A stretch of DNA of 64,000 bases from Acinetobacter sp. Ac_5812 (GCF_013072695.1 NZ_LXUK01000022.1:865084-929083), one strand, 5' to 3'; shown: positions 8,313 through 18,021, numbered from the stretch's first letter. The notes: generated by a model not told the origin, from the letters alone. Translations and numbers: made by a program.

Positions 8313-8864
8313 TCACACCTTCATTATCTTATAAGTATTTATTCTATATTTTTCTATTGCTATTTCTGCTTCTTGAATTGCAGTTTCAAGCACATTTATT
8401 AGTTTAATCTCGTAACCTTTCCATGTCTTTCTATAACAATCGACACTCATCTGATGCCGACTAATACCCGCATAGGCTAACCGCCCTTTGGCTGTATAAT
8501 TTTCCTCCAAATCTGGATCTAAAACAAAATCCAACACCATCCGTGATATCAACTCTGCCAAATGGAACATTGCAATACGTTCTGGCTCGCGCTTTTTATC
8601 TCGTACGGCTTGTTCAATAAATACTTTAGCCAAATACTGACGGACACCGTCATAGTCTTGCTTGCTTTTATGTTCGAACACAATCAATGCGGTAACCGAC
8701 TTTGCCAATTGACTTTGCATTGAGGCAATCACCCCTAAACGATCCTCATAATTCAATACCCTCTCACCTGTACCACGCACAAAAGGTTCTAAATTTGGCG
8801 AACGCAAGCTTAGCCCCTGCATTAACCATTCAAATTTTTCAAATTTTGCTACATTTGCATTCAT
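8313..8864 (-). CDS. Hypothetical phage regulator, possibly antiterminator-like
   Basis: 183 residues, mostly helical, no membrane segment. The C-terminal part, GISRHQMSVDCYRKTWKGYE, resembles a sigma-like helix-turn-helix, as in phage antiterminator Q proteins. Position between the Cro-like gene and the lysis genes also fits an antiterminator, but I cannot confirm the family. It follows the 135-residue gene in the same direction. A profile search against the antitermination-Q families would decide. Confidence 0.5.
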   Translation of the reverse strand: MNANVAKFEKFEWLMQGLSLRSPNLEPFVRGTGERVLNYEDRLGVIASMQSQLAKSVTALIVFEHKSKQDYDGVRQYLAKVFIEQAVRDKKREPERIAMFHLAELISRMVLDFVLDPDLEENYTAKGRLAYAGISRHQMSVDCYRKTWKGYEIKLINVLETAIQEAEIAIEKYRINTYKIMKV

Positions 8865-8924
8865 AGCTTCACCTCGTACTGATTTATATATTCTGTAATT
8901 TAACGATTATTCTTTTAGGCGCGT

Positions 8925-9332
8925 TTAGTGATACTTTTCTCTCGCTTCAACAATCTTCATGGCCTGATGAATTTCTTCAAATCGAGCTTTTGCACATGGC
9001 CGAGTTGCACTTTTGATTTGAGAAATATAACTATGTGCACAACCTAGAATCTGCACCAATGCTTTTGCTCGTCCCTTGTGCGCATCCAGCCACTGGCTGA
9101 ACATCTGAATTTGAACTCCTGTTGCTTGATTAGCGGCTCGTTCAATTTTCTTTAATTCTTTTTGGGTTTTTTCTGGTGATACAAACTTAACAATATGACT
9201 TGGTCTTGCTTTCAAGCGCTGCTCATATGTATTTTGAATCTTTGTGATTACATTGCCTTGTGCCAACCATGCTTCAATTTCCGCATCAAGATTTTGCTTA
9301 ATATGCATGTTTGGATTGATTGCCTTGTTCAT
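8925..9332 (-). CDS. Cro/CII-like phage DNA-binding protein
   Basis: 135 residues transcribed divergently from the repressor gene. The C-terminal half contains a YdaS/Cro-type helix-turn-helix: RAKALVQILGCAHSYISQIK (about residues 87-106), in which a small DNA-binding module is followed by SATRPCAKARFEEIHQAM. The N-terminal half is a charged helix. Such genes run the early leftward or lytic programme opposite CI. It has a strong promoter (TTGATT, 17 bp, TATAAT) overlapping an operator, and a GGAGGTG Shine-Dalgarno. Confidence 0.7.
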   Translation of the reverse strand: MNKAINPNMHIKQNLDAEIEAWLAQGNVITKIQNTYEQRLKARPSHIVKFVSPEKTQKELKKIERAANQATGVQIQMFSQWLDAHKGRAKALVQILGCAHSYISQIKSATRPCAKARFEEIHQAMKIVEAREKYH

Positions 9333-9368
9333 GCCGCACCTCCAGCATTTAGCCTAATGAATAAGACA

Positions 9369-9397
9369 ATTATATTAGCAAACTAATATTAAATCAA
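9369..9397 (-). promoter_or_regulatory. Promoter of the Cro-like gene with embedded operator
   Basis: On the minus strand TTGATT (9392-9397) and a perfect TATAAT (9369-9374) are 17 bp apart. The spacer contains ATTAGTTTGCTAAT (9374-9387), an imperfect palindrome that recurs in the opposite promoter. Confidence 0.75.
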
Positions 9398-9410
9398 TAA
9401 GAATACTAAT

Positions 9411-9439
9411 TTGACTTCACATTAGCTTGCTAATATTCT
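9411..9439 (+). promoter_or_regulatory. Promoter of the repressor gene with embedded operator
   Basis: TTGACT (9411-9416) and TATTCT (9434-9439) are 17 bp apart. The spacer holds the perfect palindrome ATTAGCTTGCTAAT (9421-9434), nearly identical to the site in the divergent promoter. This is the classical layout for a repressor that controls both itself and its antagonist. Confidence 0.75.
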
Positions 9440-9466
9440 TAATTTATTGATTTAAGGTGCATTAAA

Positions 9467-10144
9467 ATGCTTAAAGATCGGCTCAAAGAAGCAAGAAAAA
9501 AAGCCAAGAAGTCTCAAAAAGACGTGGTTGCTGCTGTTGGCATTACACAATCTGCTCTCAGCCAGCTTGAAACAGGACTGGTAAGCTCATCATCACATTT
9601 GCCTTCGATTGCTAATTTTCTAGGTGTGGATGCTTATTGGTTACAAACGGGTCAAGGGCATGCCACACCGAAAGAATCTGGTCATGAAGATACTTCCAAT
9701 ATCTCCCCTGTAAAAGCCAATATGGCGCCAGTGCTCTCCTGGGTCCAAGCGGGGGTTTTTACCAATGTGGAATCCGTTGATATCACACAAGTTGAAGAAT
9801 GGCTGCCATTGCCAGATGATTGCGATCACTGCTTCTATTTAAAAGTACAAGGTCTCAGTAATTATCCTGTCTTTCATGAGGGCGATTACATCTTGGTTGA
9901 TCCAACCGTGCAATATAGCGATATGCAGTCAGGTGACATGATTGTGGTGAGAAAGCATGAAGATGCAACATTTAAGCGTCTAGTGATCGAAACTGATAAT
10001 TCAAGATACTTGCAAGCACTCAATCCTGAATTCAAACCTAATATCATTCCATTGGATGAAGAGTGTATTTTTGTCGGTGAAGTGGTCGATTCCATTCGCT
10101 ATATCTACCAATCCAAACGCAGATCCAAAATAAAACATAGCTAA
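9467..10144 (+). CDS. CI-type repressor, S24/LexA-like
   Basis: 225 residues. Residues 1-65 form an HTH_3 (Xre) DNA-binding domain with the recognition segment GITQSALSQLETG. Residues 85-225 are an S24 peptidase domain: candidate autocleavage Ala95-Gly96 in WVQAGVF, nucleophile Ser131 in QGLSNYP, and Lys170 in DATFKRL. All catalytic parts are present, so RecA-induced self-cleavage is expected. AAGGTG precedes ATG at 9467. It keeps the remnant's lysis genes silent and its own operator overlaps its promoter. Confidence 0.9.
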   Translation: MLKDRLKEARKKAKKSQKDVVAAVGITQSALSQLETGLVSSSSHLPSIANFLGVDAYWLQTGQGHATPKESGHEDTSNISPVKANMAPVLSWVQAGVFTNVESVDITQVEEWLPLPDDCDHCFYLKVQGLSNYPVFHEGDYILVDPTVQYSDMQSGDMIVVRKHEDATFKRLVIETDNSRYLQALNPEFKPNIIPLDEECIFVGEVVDSIRYIYQSKRRSKIKHS

Positions 10145-10222
10145 TTTTCAAGAGATTAATTATTAGTATTCTTATTTTAAATTAATATTAGGATATTAAT
10201 AATATCTGACCATCACAATCAT

Positions 10223-10255
10223 AAAAAAGCCTAGATCATGGTCTAGGCTTTTTTA
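10223..10255. terminator. Bidirectional terminator between repressor and YceI genes
   Basis: AAAAAAGCCTAGA and TCTAGGCTTTTTT flank a six-base loop, giving U-runs in both directions. Confidence 0.85.
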
Positions 10256-10267
10256 TTCAATAAGATA

Positions 10268-10846
10268 TTACTTCGCAGCAGTTGCTTCAGTTGTAATATT
10301 CACAGTGATCTTGTCACCAACATTGGGTACGTAGTTGCCGATCCCAAATGCAGAACGGTTAAAGCTTGTTGTTGCATTAAAACCAATTGCAGGTACTTTC
10401 GCCATTGGATGCTCGCCTTGCTTATTCAGTACAGCATCTAATACTACAGGTTTAGTTACACCTTTAACCGTTAAATCACCTGTAATTTTGAAGTGTTTCT
10501 TGTCTTTGGTTTCTACTTTAGTACTTTTGAAGGTAATGTTTGGATATTTCGCAGCATTAAACCAAGCTTCTTCTTGGAACTCTTTATCCAAAGCAGCAAC
10601 ATTGGTATTTACACTGCTTAAAGGAATCGTCACTTCTACTGATGAATTTGCAGGTTTTGCAGTATCAACTTTAATTGTCCCTTGAATATCTGTGAAATTT
10701 GCACTTGGTGTAGAGAAACCAAAGTGATTCCAGCTGAATACGGTCGCAGTATGCGTTGGGTCAATTTTATAGTCGACTGGCGCAGCCAATGCTACCGAAC
10801 TAGCTAAAGCGACTGCTAAACCGAGGCTTAATGTTTTAAATTGCAT
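10268..10846 (-). CDS. YceI family periplasmic protein
   Basis: 192 residues with a signal peptide ending at ALA-AP (residue 22). The mature part opens with VDYKIDPTHTATVFSWNHFGFS and has TGDLTVKGVTKPVVLDA and GFNATTSFNRSAFGI, the repeating strands of the YceI lipocalin-like barrel, which binds isoprenoid lipids such as polyprenyl chains. YceI proteins are periplasmic and often induced by alkaline or stress conditions. It stands alone, and the upstream 227 bp shared with the divergent OsmC gene holds its promoter. Confidence 0.9.
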   Translation of the reverse strand: MQFKTLSLGLAVALASSVALAAPVDYKIDPTHTATVFSWNHFGFSTPSANFTDIQGTIKVDTAKPANSSVEVTIPLSSVNTNVAALDKEFQEEAWFNAAKYPNITFKSTKVETKDKKHFKITGDLTVKGVTKPVVLDAVLNKQGEHPMAKVPAIGFNATTSFNRSAFGIGNYVPNVGDKITVNITTEATAAK

Positions 10847-11073
10847 TTTTCGTATCCTTGTTTGATATAGTGATTAGTGTATAGATCAAGTATTTTTATT
10901 CACTAGTCTTTATAAAACGATATGTTTCACCAGTGCAACAATAAAAGCGTTACAGCACTTATCAAAAATCAATATCATAAGACCATTCGATACTAGACAA
11001 TTGATCGGCAAGATCACATGATCAATGGGTATATTTTGATTTAGATACTTCACGATAAACAACAAGGTAAAAC

Positions 11074-11484
11074 ATGACACATACAGCACAAGCACTCAGC
11101 ACATCTACACCTTATCGCGTTACGTTGACAGACCCTGCTGGCCATACTTGGTATGCAGATGAACCTGCAGATAAAGGTGGTCAAGATACTGCACCGAATC
11201 CAGTTCAGCTTTTACTTTCGGCTTTAGGTGCCTGCACCACGATTACTCTAGAAATGTATGCCAAACATAAAGGAATCAAACTTGATCATGTTCATGTCGA
11301 TTTAGCCTTAAATCCGAATGGTGAACCGGAATCAGGACAAAACAATATTGAACGTAAAATTATCCTAAAAGGTGAATTTACCGAAGATCAGCATAAACGT
11401 TTATTAAAAGTCGCCGAAAGTTGCCCGATTCATAAGTTATTGACGTCAAATATTTCAATTCAGAGTGAATTAAGTATTGGATGA
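11074..11484 (+). CDS. OsmC/Ohr family protein
   Basis: 136 residues. The family signature is present: [19 protein letters not shown] with the redox cysteine at C54, and a second cysteine in [11 protein letters not shown] (C117). These two cysteines reduce organic hydroperoxides in OsmC/Ohr proteins, with YhfA-like members also of this form. An AAGG Shine-Dalgarno precedes the ATG. It is divergent from the YceI gene and likely monocistronic. Whether it is a true peroxidase or a YhfA-type protein cannot be told. Confidence 0.85.
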   Translation: MTHTAQALSTSTPYRVTLTDPAGHTWYADEPADKGGQDTAPNPVQLLLSALGACTTITLEMYAKHKGIKLDHVHVDLALNPNGEPESGQNNIERKIILKGEFTEDQHKRLLKVAESCPIHKLLTSNISIQSELSIG

Positions 11485-11497
11485 GTGACCTATTACA

Positions 11498-12001
11498 TTA
11501 AATTTCAATTACATCCGTATACCATTCCAATGAGCCACTCATCGAAATATCTATTGCTAGGTCGACAATATTTGTGAGCTCATTTGGAATAAATGAATAT
11601 AAATTTTCTCCATCGAAATGAATCCAAAACTCAGGTGGTGGTGTATCACAACCATCTATAAACCGACCTGTTTCCCTCTCAGCTAAACAGTCAAACATTG
11701 ATGAGTGCACATCAAATACTAATATTTTGCCCTTTAACTTCGCCCAACTGGGCATGTCATGACATTTAACTCGAGCTTGAATAGCCTCTTCAAAATAGGC
11801 TTGCATACGATAATTATAATCGCCACCAAATGCTGGGTCACCATTTTCATTTTTGAAACTTTCCTGTAATGCGCGAAATAAAAAATTATATTGTGCACAC
11901 TGCCAAAACATTTCTTTTTTATTCAAATTTTCCAAATACCAATATTTAATATCATCTAATATTTCATCAAAAGCATGAAGTTCGAATTCTTTTTTCATCA
12001 C
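11498..12001 (-). CDS. Hypothetical acidic protein
   Basis: 167 residues, no signal peptide or transmembrane segment, acidic and rich in aromatic residues: IKYWYLENLNKKEMFWQ near the start and PPPEFWIHFDGENLYSFIP in the centre. The composition recalls immunity proteins of contact-dependent toxins, but no toxin gene is adjacent and I assign no function. It converges on the OsmC gene with a 13-bp gap and is unusually AT-rich relative to it, which may point to acquisition. Confidence 0.55.
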   Translation of the reverse strand: MMKKEFELHAFDEILDDIKYWYLENLNKKEMFWQCAQYNFLFRALQESFKNENGDPAFGGDYNYRMQAYFEEAIQARVKCHDMPSWAKLKGKILVFDVHSSMFDCLAERETGRFIDGCDTPPPEFWIHFDGENLYSFIPNELTNIVDLAIDISMSGSLEWYTDVIEI

Positions 12002-12128
12002 AACACCTTAATCTTTTAATTTTCAATAAAGTACCAGTAATCGGCTATATCATTATCTGTTTCATTTTTTGGGTCAATATAATGAATATGTATTCCTCGT
12101 TCATATTTATATTCCATTTAATCATCAT

Positions 12129-12161
12129 AAAAAAAAGCGCCCTTAATCAGGACGCTTTTTT
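12129..12161 (-). terminator. Terminator of tkt
   Basis: On the minus strand GCG-CCT type arms with one wobble pair enclose a five-base loop and are followed by TTTTTTTT. Confidence 0.8.
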
Positions 12162-12177
12162 ATACTACTTAATTCAA

Positions 12178-14166
12178 TTAAGCAGTCAATTCTTTAACCG
12201 CAGCAACAACCGCTTCAGTGGTAATACCGAAGAATTGGAACAAGTCTTTTGCTGGTGCAGATTCGCCGTAAGTGGTCATACCGATCACTTTGCCGTCTAA
12301 ACCAACAAACTTCCACCAGTAATCCACATGAGCCGCTTCTACCGCTACACGCGCACGGATATGCGCTGGTAACACCGCTTCACGATATGCAGCATCTTGC
12401 TTCATAAACTCTTCAGCACATGGCATAGACACTACACGCACACCTTCAAGCTGTGCATATGCTTCCATTGCCAACGAAACTTCTGAACCTGTTGCAATGA
12501 TGATTGCCTTCAATTCACCTTTTTCTTCAGCAAGTACATAACCACCTTTTGCAGCGTTTTGAATTTGAGCTTCATTACGTGCTTGGAATGGTAAGTTTTG
12601 ACGAGAGAAAATAAGTGCAGATGGACCATCTTTACGTTGAAGAGCAGATTTCCAAGAAATTGCAGCTTCAACTGTGTCGCATGGGCGCCATGTATTTAGG
12701 TTCGGTGTACCACGTAAAGATGCAATTTGTTCGATTGGTTGATGCGTAGGGCCATCTTCACCTAAACCGATCGAGTCATGCGTGTACACATGAATCACAC
12801 GTTGCTTCATTAATGCAGACATACGTACTGCATTACGTGCATATTCCATAAACATCAAGAATGTTGCAACGTAAGGAACGAAACCACCGTGTAAAGCCAC
12901 ACCATTCGCAATTGCAGTCATACCGAATTCACGAACACCGTAATACACGTAGTTACCCGCTGGGTTTTCTTGTACGCCTTGGCAACCTTTCCAAAGTGTT
13001 AAGTTAGAACCAGCTAAGTCAGCAGAACCACCTAATAATTCAGGAAGTAATGGACCGAATGCCTGTAAGGTATTTTGGCTTGCTTTACGTGTTGCAATAG
13101 TTTCTGCTTTTGCATTCGTTTCAGCAATAAATGCATCTGCTTGCGCAGCAAATTCAGCAGGTAAATCACCATTGATGCGACGTAATAACTCAGCTGCTTC
13201 AGTCGGATATTTTGCTTGGTATTGAGCAAACAATTCATTCCAAGCTGCTTCAGACGTTTGACCTTTTGCTTTTGCATCCCAAGCTGCATAAACATCTTCA
13301 GGGATAACAAATGAATCTTCTTTCCAGCCTAATGCTTCACGGGTTAAAACGATTTCGTCTTTACCCAATGGCGCACCGTGGCAATCTTCTTTACCTTGTT
13401 TATTTGGTGAACCTAAACCAATAATCGTTTTACAGATGATGATGGTTGGTTTATTAGTTTCAGCTTTCGCTTCCACAGTCGCTTGACGGATTGCATCAGC
13501 ATCATGACCGTCTACACGAAGGACTTGCCAACCATAAGCTTTGAAACGTTGTTCAGTATCATCACTGAACCAACCTTCAACTTCACCATCAATTGAAATA
13601 CCATTGTCGTCGTAGTAGGCAACCAACTTACCTAGACCCAAAGTACCTGCAAGTGAACATACTTCGTGAGAAATACCTTCCATCAAGCAGCCATCACCTA
13701 AGAAACAGTAAGTGAAGTGATCAACAACATTTAAGCCGTCTTTGTTGAACTGAGCTGCTAAAGTTTTTTCAGCTAATGCAAAACCAACTGCATTTGCAAT
13801 ACCCTGACCTAATGGGCCAGTTGTTGTTTCAATACCAGGCGCATAGCCATATTCTGGGTGACCTGGTGTTTTAGAATGTAATTGACGGAATTGTTTTAAA
13901 TCTTCAATAGATAACTCATAACCACTCAAATGCAATAATGCATATTGCAACATTGAGCCATGACCATTTGACAATACGAAACGGTCACGGTTCGCCCATT
14001 GTGGGTTCGTCGGGTTATGATTTAAAAATTCACGCCAAACAACATCAGCGATATCTGCCATCCCCATTGGTGCACCTGGATGCCCTGAGTTTGCTTGTTG
14101 CACAGCATCCATTGCCAAGACACGAATTGCGTTTGCAATACGACGTTCATTTAAAGGGGTTGTCAT
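12178..14166 (-). CDS. tkt: Transketolase
   Basis: 662 residues, the usual size. Transketolase moves two-carbon ketol units between sugar phosphates in the non-oxidative pentose phosphate pathway with thiamine diphosphate. The TPP-binding motif starts at [12 protein letters not shown] (about 155-166). Also clear are the substrate loop at [15 protein letters not shown] (residues 27-41), HGAPLGKDE and the pyrimidine-domain [19 protein letters not shown] (about 465-483). It is divergent from metK across 383 bp. Confidence 0.97.
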   Translation of the reverse strand: MTTPLNERRIANAIRVLAMDAVQQANSGHPGAPMGMADIADVVWREFLNHNPTNPQWANRDRFVLSNGHGSMLQYALLHLSGYELSIEDLKQFRQLHSKTPGHPEYGYAPGIETTTGPLGQGIANAVGFALAEKTLAAQFNKDGLNVVDHFTYCFLGDGCLMEGISHEVCSLAGTLGLGKLVAYYDDNGISIDGEVEGWFSDDTEQRFKAYGWQVLRVDGHDADAIRQATVEAKAETNKPTIIICKTIIGLGSPNKQGKEDCHGAPLGKDEIVLTREALGWKEDSFVIPEDVYAAWDAKAKGQTSEAAWNELFAQYQAKYPTEAAELLRRINGDLPAEFAAQADAFIAETNAKAETIATRKASQNTLQAFGPLLPELLGGSADLAGSNLTLWKGCQGVQENPAGNYVYYGVREFGMTAIANGVALHGGFVPYVATFLMFMEYARNAVRMSALMKQRVIHVYTHDSIGLGEDGPTHQPIEQIASLRGTPNLNTWRPCDTVEAAISWKSALQRKDGPSALIFSRQNLPFQARNEAQIQNAAKGGYVLAEEKGELKAIIIATGSEVSLAMEAYAQLEGVRVVSMPCAEEFMKQDAAYREAVLPAHIRARVAVEAAHVDYWWKFVGLDGKVIGMTTYGESAPAKDLFQFFGITTEAVVAAVKELTA

Positions 14167-14549
14167 AAGTCAGAATCCGATTAAATCAAATAAGATGAGA
14201 GAAGATGAGAAATCATCTTTCAAAAACTGAGACTATTGTCTTAAAAAAACGCCAGTGGGTAAAGTGCAATACACGATATTTCTTATTTTTCCCGCATTCA
14301 TTTGGCATTATCTGTGTAAATGTTCAAGTGATAAACAGAACACTCAAAGCTCAACTAAAAATTTAAACAGCAAATTACAGATTTATTCATATAAAAAGAC
14401 ATTAATATCAGTTTCGCTGATACACATATCAATAAAAACATAATGAAAATGAAATAAATTCATGCTTTTTAGTCAGCTTGTGCTAGTCCTCTGCGTCAAG
14501 TCGATGTAACATACTCTGTCTTTTTGAAAATACCAATGATAGGACGTTC
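14167..14549. other. Intergenic region between divergent tkt and metK
   Basis: 383 bp of AT-rich DNA holding the 5' regions of tkt and metK. I see no open frame that looks real and no SAM-riboswitch-like fold. A TTGTGC at about 14476 with TAACAT about 20 bases on is a weak candidate for the metK promoter. Confidence 0.4.
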
Positions 14550-15716
14550 ATGCGCGAGTATGCTGTTTTTACTTCAGAATCTGTAAGCGAAGGTCATCCA
14601 GACAAAATGGCTGACCAAATTAGCGATGCAATTTTAGATGCAATCCTAAAAGAAGACCCGTATGCGCGTGTCGCTTGTGAAACATTAGTAAAAACAGGTG
14701 CGGTTGTTCTTGCTGGTGAAATCACAACAACAGCAAATGTGGACTTTGAAGCGATTGTACGTCAAACCGTAAATGGTATTGGCTATCACCATTCCGATTT
14801 AGGTTTTGATGGTTCTACCTGTGCCGTCATCAACATGATCGGTAAACAATCTCCTGAGATTGCACAAGGTGTTGACCGCCAAAAGCCAGAAGATCAAGGT
14901 GCTGGCGACCAAGGTTTAATGTTTGGTTATGCAAGCCGTGAGACTGATGTTCTCATGCCTGCTCCTATCTCTTATGCGCACCGTTTAATGGAGCGTCAAG
15001 CAGAATTACGCCGTTCTGGTACATTACCGTGGTTACGCCCAGATGCGAAAAGCCAAGTGACATTTGCTTATGAAAATGGCAAACCTGTTCGTTTAGATGC
15101 AGTTGTATTATCAACACAACACGACCCTGAAATCTCTCAAATTCAGCTTAAAGAAGCGATTATTGAAGAGATCGTTAAGCCGATCATCCCTGCTGAAATG
15201 TTCCATGCAGGCACTAAGTTCCATATCAACCCAACAGGTATGTTTGTAATTGGCGGTCCTGTAGGTGATTGTGGTTTAACAGGCCGTAAGATTATTGTAG
15301 ATACTTATGGCGGTATGGCACGTCATGGTGGTGGTGCTTTCTCTGGTAAAGACCCATCGAAAGTTGACCGTTCTGCTGCTTATGCTGGTCGTTACGTAGC
15401 TAAAAACATTGTTGCTGCAGGTTTAGCAGATAAATGTGAAATCCAAGTGAGTTATGCAATCGGTGTTGCAGAGCCAACGTCGATCTCTATTAATACGTTC
15501 AATACTGGTAAAGTATCAGATGAGTTGATTATTCAACTCGTACGTGAACACTTTGACTTACGCCCATATGGCATTACACGTATGCTCAACCTGATTCAAC
15601 CGATGTATAAGCAAACTGCAGCTTATGGTCACTTTGGCCGCGAAGGTTCAGACTCTGCCTTTACTTGGGAAAAAACAGATAAAGTTGAAATTCTTAAAGA
15701 TGCAGCTGGATTGTAA
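14550..15716 (+). CDS. metK: S-adenosylmethionine synthetase
   Basis: 388 residues, typical. It makes SAM from methionine and ATP. Signatures are [16 protein letters not shown] (residues 15-30), the hexapeptide GAGDQG (about 117-122) and [21 protein letters not shown] (about 264-284), which binds phosphates. The short leader ends in AGGACGTTC before ATG. It terminates in a bidirectional hairpin. Confidence 0.97.
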   Translation: MREYAVFTSESVSEGHPDKMADQISDAILDAILKEDPYARVACETLVKTGAVVLAGEITTTANVDFEAIVRQTVNGIGYHHSDLGFDGSTCAVINMIGKQSPEIAQGVDRQKPEDQGAGDQGLMFGYASRETDVLMPAPISYAHRLMERQAELRRSGTLPWLRPDAKSQVTFAYENGKPVRLDAVVLSTQHDPEISQIQLKEAIIEEIVKPIIPAEMFHAGTKFHINPTGMFVIGGPVGDCGLTGRKIIVDTYGGMARHGGGAFSGKDPSKVDRSAAYAGRYVAKNIVAAGLADKCEIQVSYAIGVAEPTSISINTFNTGKVSDELIIQLVREHFDLRPYGITRMLNLIQPMYKQTAAYGHFGREGSDSAFTWEKTDKVEILKDAAGL

Positions 15717-15733
15717 TCCATACTGCTCTTCTA

Positions 15734-15766
15734 TAAAAAAGCTCGCAAATGCGAGCTTTTTTATTT
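15734..15766. terminator. Bidirectional terminator of metK and the zinc-ribbon gene
   Basis: AAAAAAGCTCGC and GCGAGCTTTTTT around AAAT, with U-runs in both directions, between the ends of convergent genes. Confidence 0.9.
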
Positions 15767-15775
15767 ACCCCAAAA

Positions 15776-16033
15776 TTATTTAGCAGAATCTGTATTATCT
15801 TGTTTAAACATCTCAAATAGTGAATTGCTTTGAACGGGCTGATCTTCTTGATGATGTTGCGTATACAAATGCGCAAGCTTAATAACAACGACAACGGCTA
15901 GACATGCCGCAACACAGAACATCCATAGACCATACGGACTACGGATATGATGAGAGCCACAATGCGGACACTCTTTATCAGTTGATGCAACAACCTTGTC
16001 ACAACATGCACAATGATATTGATATAACATCAT
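15776..16033 (-). CDS. Zinc-ribbon membrane protein
   Basis: 85 residues. Two CxxC knuckles, CACC (residues 8-11) and CPHC (22-25), form a zinc ribbon at the N-terminus. They are followed by one transmembrane helix (about 36-55) and an acidic, polar tail. Small proteins of this build are common and have no firm role; the ribbon faces the cytoplasm if the basic end is inside. It converges on metK and shares its terminator. Confidence 0.7.
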   Translation of the reverse strand: MMLYQYHCACCDKVVASTDKECPHCGSHHIRSPYGLWMFCVAACLAVVVVIKLAHLYTQHHQEDQPVQSNSLFEMFKQDNTDSAK

Positions 16034-16274
16034 TAATTCCTCCTACCACTTATTTTTTATTTTCTTTTTACAACAATTTCAAATGTCGCACTTTTATCCT
16101 ATGAAAAAAAAACTGAGAATTCAATCTAGTTTTCTGACCGATTCATTCAAATTAACAATTTTTTATGACAATTTGATTAGAATTTCGATTTTAAACAAAT
16201 CTTTAAGTTCTTAATATTATTTTGATCTTTCACATAATTTGATAAAATAATCTTTTGAAACTTTGGAATACATC

Positions 16275-16460
16275 ATGACCGAATTAATTAATAAAGGTGG
16301 ATTTCGAGAACGTGCAAATCGTAGCCGTAAATACAAACAGTCAGAAAATGAGATAACAACCCTTCAACCAAGCCACTATCAGCCACAAAACAAAGAAACC
16401 GATCTGCCAACTACTCCAGAATCAGCTCAGAATCCACAACAACAAAAAGATAAGACATAA
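16275..16460 (+). CDS. Small polar hypothetical protein
   Basis: 61 residues from ATG at 16275; an in-frame TTG lies four codons earlier. It is basic at the N-terminus (GGFRERANRSRKYKQ) and then rich in Q, P, T and E, so probably disordered. It is followed at once by a good terminator, which supports a real transcript. No family is recognised. Confidence 0.5.
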   Translation: MTELINKGGFRERANRSRKYKQSENEITTLQPSHYQPQNKETDLPTTPESAQNPQQQKDKT

Positions 16461-16491
16461 AAAAGCACACGCTATTGGTGTGCCTTTTTAT
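16459..16491. terminator. Terminator between the 61-residue gene and fxsA
   Basis: AAAAAGCACAC and GTGTGCCTTTTT around a loop of about seven bases. It serves the rightward small gene and probably also the leftward fxsA. Confidence 0.8.
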
Positions 16492-16506
16492 CTACATAAA
16501 ACTGAA

Positions 16507-17070
16507 TCAGTTCACGTCTTTAAACTCAATTTTCTTTTGATCAGGTTTTACTTCACGCGCTTCGCCATCAATAATGGTTGAGTCTCGATATTGACCACCA
16601 CCTTGCTGATTTTGCATGTCCTGCATTTGGCGCATTAGATCAGCAAATGGATTCTGTCCTGCAGCACCACCAGCGCCCATACCTCCCATCATTTTATCCA
16701 TCATGGCTTGCTGACGTTTGGCCATCGTTTTCATCAAGGCATTACGAAAAGCTGTTTGAACAGGTGGAATTAAAACCAACACTGCCAATACATCAGAAAT
16801 TAAACCGGGAACCATCAATAGAAAACCAGACATCGCCAGTGCTAATTTCTTGGTGACTGCTGGATCACTGCCTAATTGGCCTGTCATCTGCATTTGCTGC
16901 AATTGAGGCATGATGCTCGATGTACTTGAACGAACCATATTCAAGCCAATGAAGAATGCGATAATGAACCAGAAAAAGACATACCACATACTTCCAACGA
17001 GGTCACCCACGCCAATCCAAACTAAAACTTCGGCAATTGTGCCAAATACCACGATAAGAAGTAGATTCAT
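16507..17070 (-). CDS. fxsA: FxsA-family membrane protein
   Basis: 187 residues. FxsA family membrane protein with helices at about 2-25, 27-45 and 78-103, and the family segment LMVPGLISDVLAVLVLIP. In E. coli FxsA (SuzR) relieves phage T7 exclusion by the F plasmid when overproduced; the normal role is unknown. The C-terminal part is a long low-complexity M/G/Q-rich tail, AKRQQAMMDKMMGGMG onward, which is longer than the E. coli tail. No operon partner is seen. Confidence 0.85.
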   Translation of the reverse strand: MNLLLIVVFGTIAEVLVWIGVGDLVGSMWYVFFWFIIAFFIGLNMVRSSTSSIMPQLQQMQMTGQLGSDPAVTKKLALAMSGFLLMVPGLISDVLAVLVLIPPVQTAFRNALMKTMAKRQQAMMDKMMGGMGAGGAAGQNPFADLMRQMQDMQNQQGGGQYRDSTIIDGEAREVKPDQKKIEFKDVN

Positions 17071-17201
17071 GTCAAATCTCGAAAATTAAAACCTTGTGCA
17101 ATCTTGAAGAATCAATCCTGACACAACAAATAAAATAAACTCAATAAACTAATTGATGGGTACATTTCTCAATTTATCAAGTCTGATATGATAGCTTGTA
17201 T

Positions 17202-17238
17202 AAAAAAGCTCCCAATTAAATTTGATCTAATTGAGAGC
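17202..17238 (-). terminator. Terminator of the DUF333/I78 lipoprotein gene
   Basis: On the minus strand GCTCTCAATTA and TTAATTGGGAGC arms are followed by TTTTTT. Confidence 0.8.
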
Positions 17239-17256
17239 CTCAATAATTTCTATCGA

Positions 17257-17691
17257 TTAGCCACAAGTCGCTTGGATAATCTTCTTAGACTGCGGATCAA
17301 TCGTTACTGTTACACGATTTTCACGATAATCCATAGTGACAGGCTGATTTGGTCCCACACTACGAACAATCTCAGACTTGGTTTTTTGTTTGATTTGATT
17401 TTCGCTTAATCCAGACTGACCAATTAACTTTGTCGCTTCATCAGCGATACATTTAGGTTGGCTTGCGCGGAACAACTCCCACTCTTCAATAACTTGCCCA
17501 TTTGGTAACTTACAGTATCCAACCTGACCATTGGCTTCATTTCGAATCTCCAACTGACCACCTTGCTCTACGCAATATTTGCTTGCAGGGTTTGCCATAC
17601 CAATTTTTGGTGGGGTCATATCTTTATTTGGTGTTGCTGAACACGCTGCCAATGAGGCTACAATTGCACCTAAGAGTAAGATCTTTTTCAT
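17257..17691 (-). CDS. Lipoprotein with DUF333 and I78 peptidase-inhibitor domains
   Basis: 144 residues from MKKILLLGAIVASLAAC; the lipobox cysteine is C19 (LAAC). The track-length frame extends upstream, but that part is not signal-like. Residues about 31-75 are a DUF333 domain (NPASKYCVEQGGQLEI and GYCKLPNGQVIEEWELF). Residues about 81-144 resemble the I78 serine-protease-inhibitor family (ADEATKLIGQSGLSE and RENRVTVTIDPQSKKI). It would sit in the outer membrane facing the periplasm, possibly guarding against proteases. The combination is known in Acinetobacter-type lipoproteins. Confidence 0.8.
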   Translation of the reverse strand: MKKILLLGAIVASLAACSATPNKDMTPPKIGMANPASKYCVEQGGQLEIRNEANGQVGYCKLPNGQVIEEWELFRASQPKCIADEATKLIGQSGLSENQIKQKTKSEIVRSVGPNQPVTMDYRENRVTVTIDPQSKKIIQATCG

Positions 17692-17859
17692 AATTTGAAT
17701 TCTGATAAAGTGAAAAGGCAAAGATAACAAAATAATGTAGATTATTATGTCTATGATTTGAAACAAAAAGAACTTAGGTAAACAAGTATGGACTGACTGC
17801 ATAAGGATGTAGCCCATACTTTTTCATTCATAAACTTATCCAATAGAATAAAGATACGC

Positions 17860-18021
17860 TTATTGAATAATGATGTATTCCAACCGAATAGCCTGATCAA
17901 TCAAGTAATGCTCTTTGATGATATAAAAGTAAGGTCGTGTATCCACCCACTCATCCATTGCCATAATAGCTTGTGTATACCCCGTTACCGCTGAAAAATC
18001 TTTAACTTGTATAATATCCAT
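17860..18021 (-). CDS. Short hypothetical protein (53 residues)
   Basis: An open frame with ATG at 18021, preceded by AAGGA eight bases away, running to TAA at 17860. The predicted protein starts MDIIQVKDFSAVTGYTQ and ends LEYIIIQ. It is acidic and mixed alpha/beta in character. It is below 60 codons but has a proper ribosome-binding site, and it lies in an otherwise empty gap. Homologues in other Acinetobacter genomes would confirm it. Confidence 0.5.
   Translation of the reverse strand: MDIIQVKDFSAVTGYTQAIMAMDEWVDTRPYFYIIKEHYLIDQAIRLEYIIIQ

Noticed and set aside
12082-12300. 72-codon plus-strand frame across the tkt terminator
   Set aside because: It crosses a strong terminator and overlaps tkt antisense; no coding signs.
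14167-14549. Possible SAM riboswitch before metK
   Set aside because: No SAM-I or SAM-II style pairing or conserved core can be recognised, and no terminator-type switch is visible.
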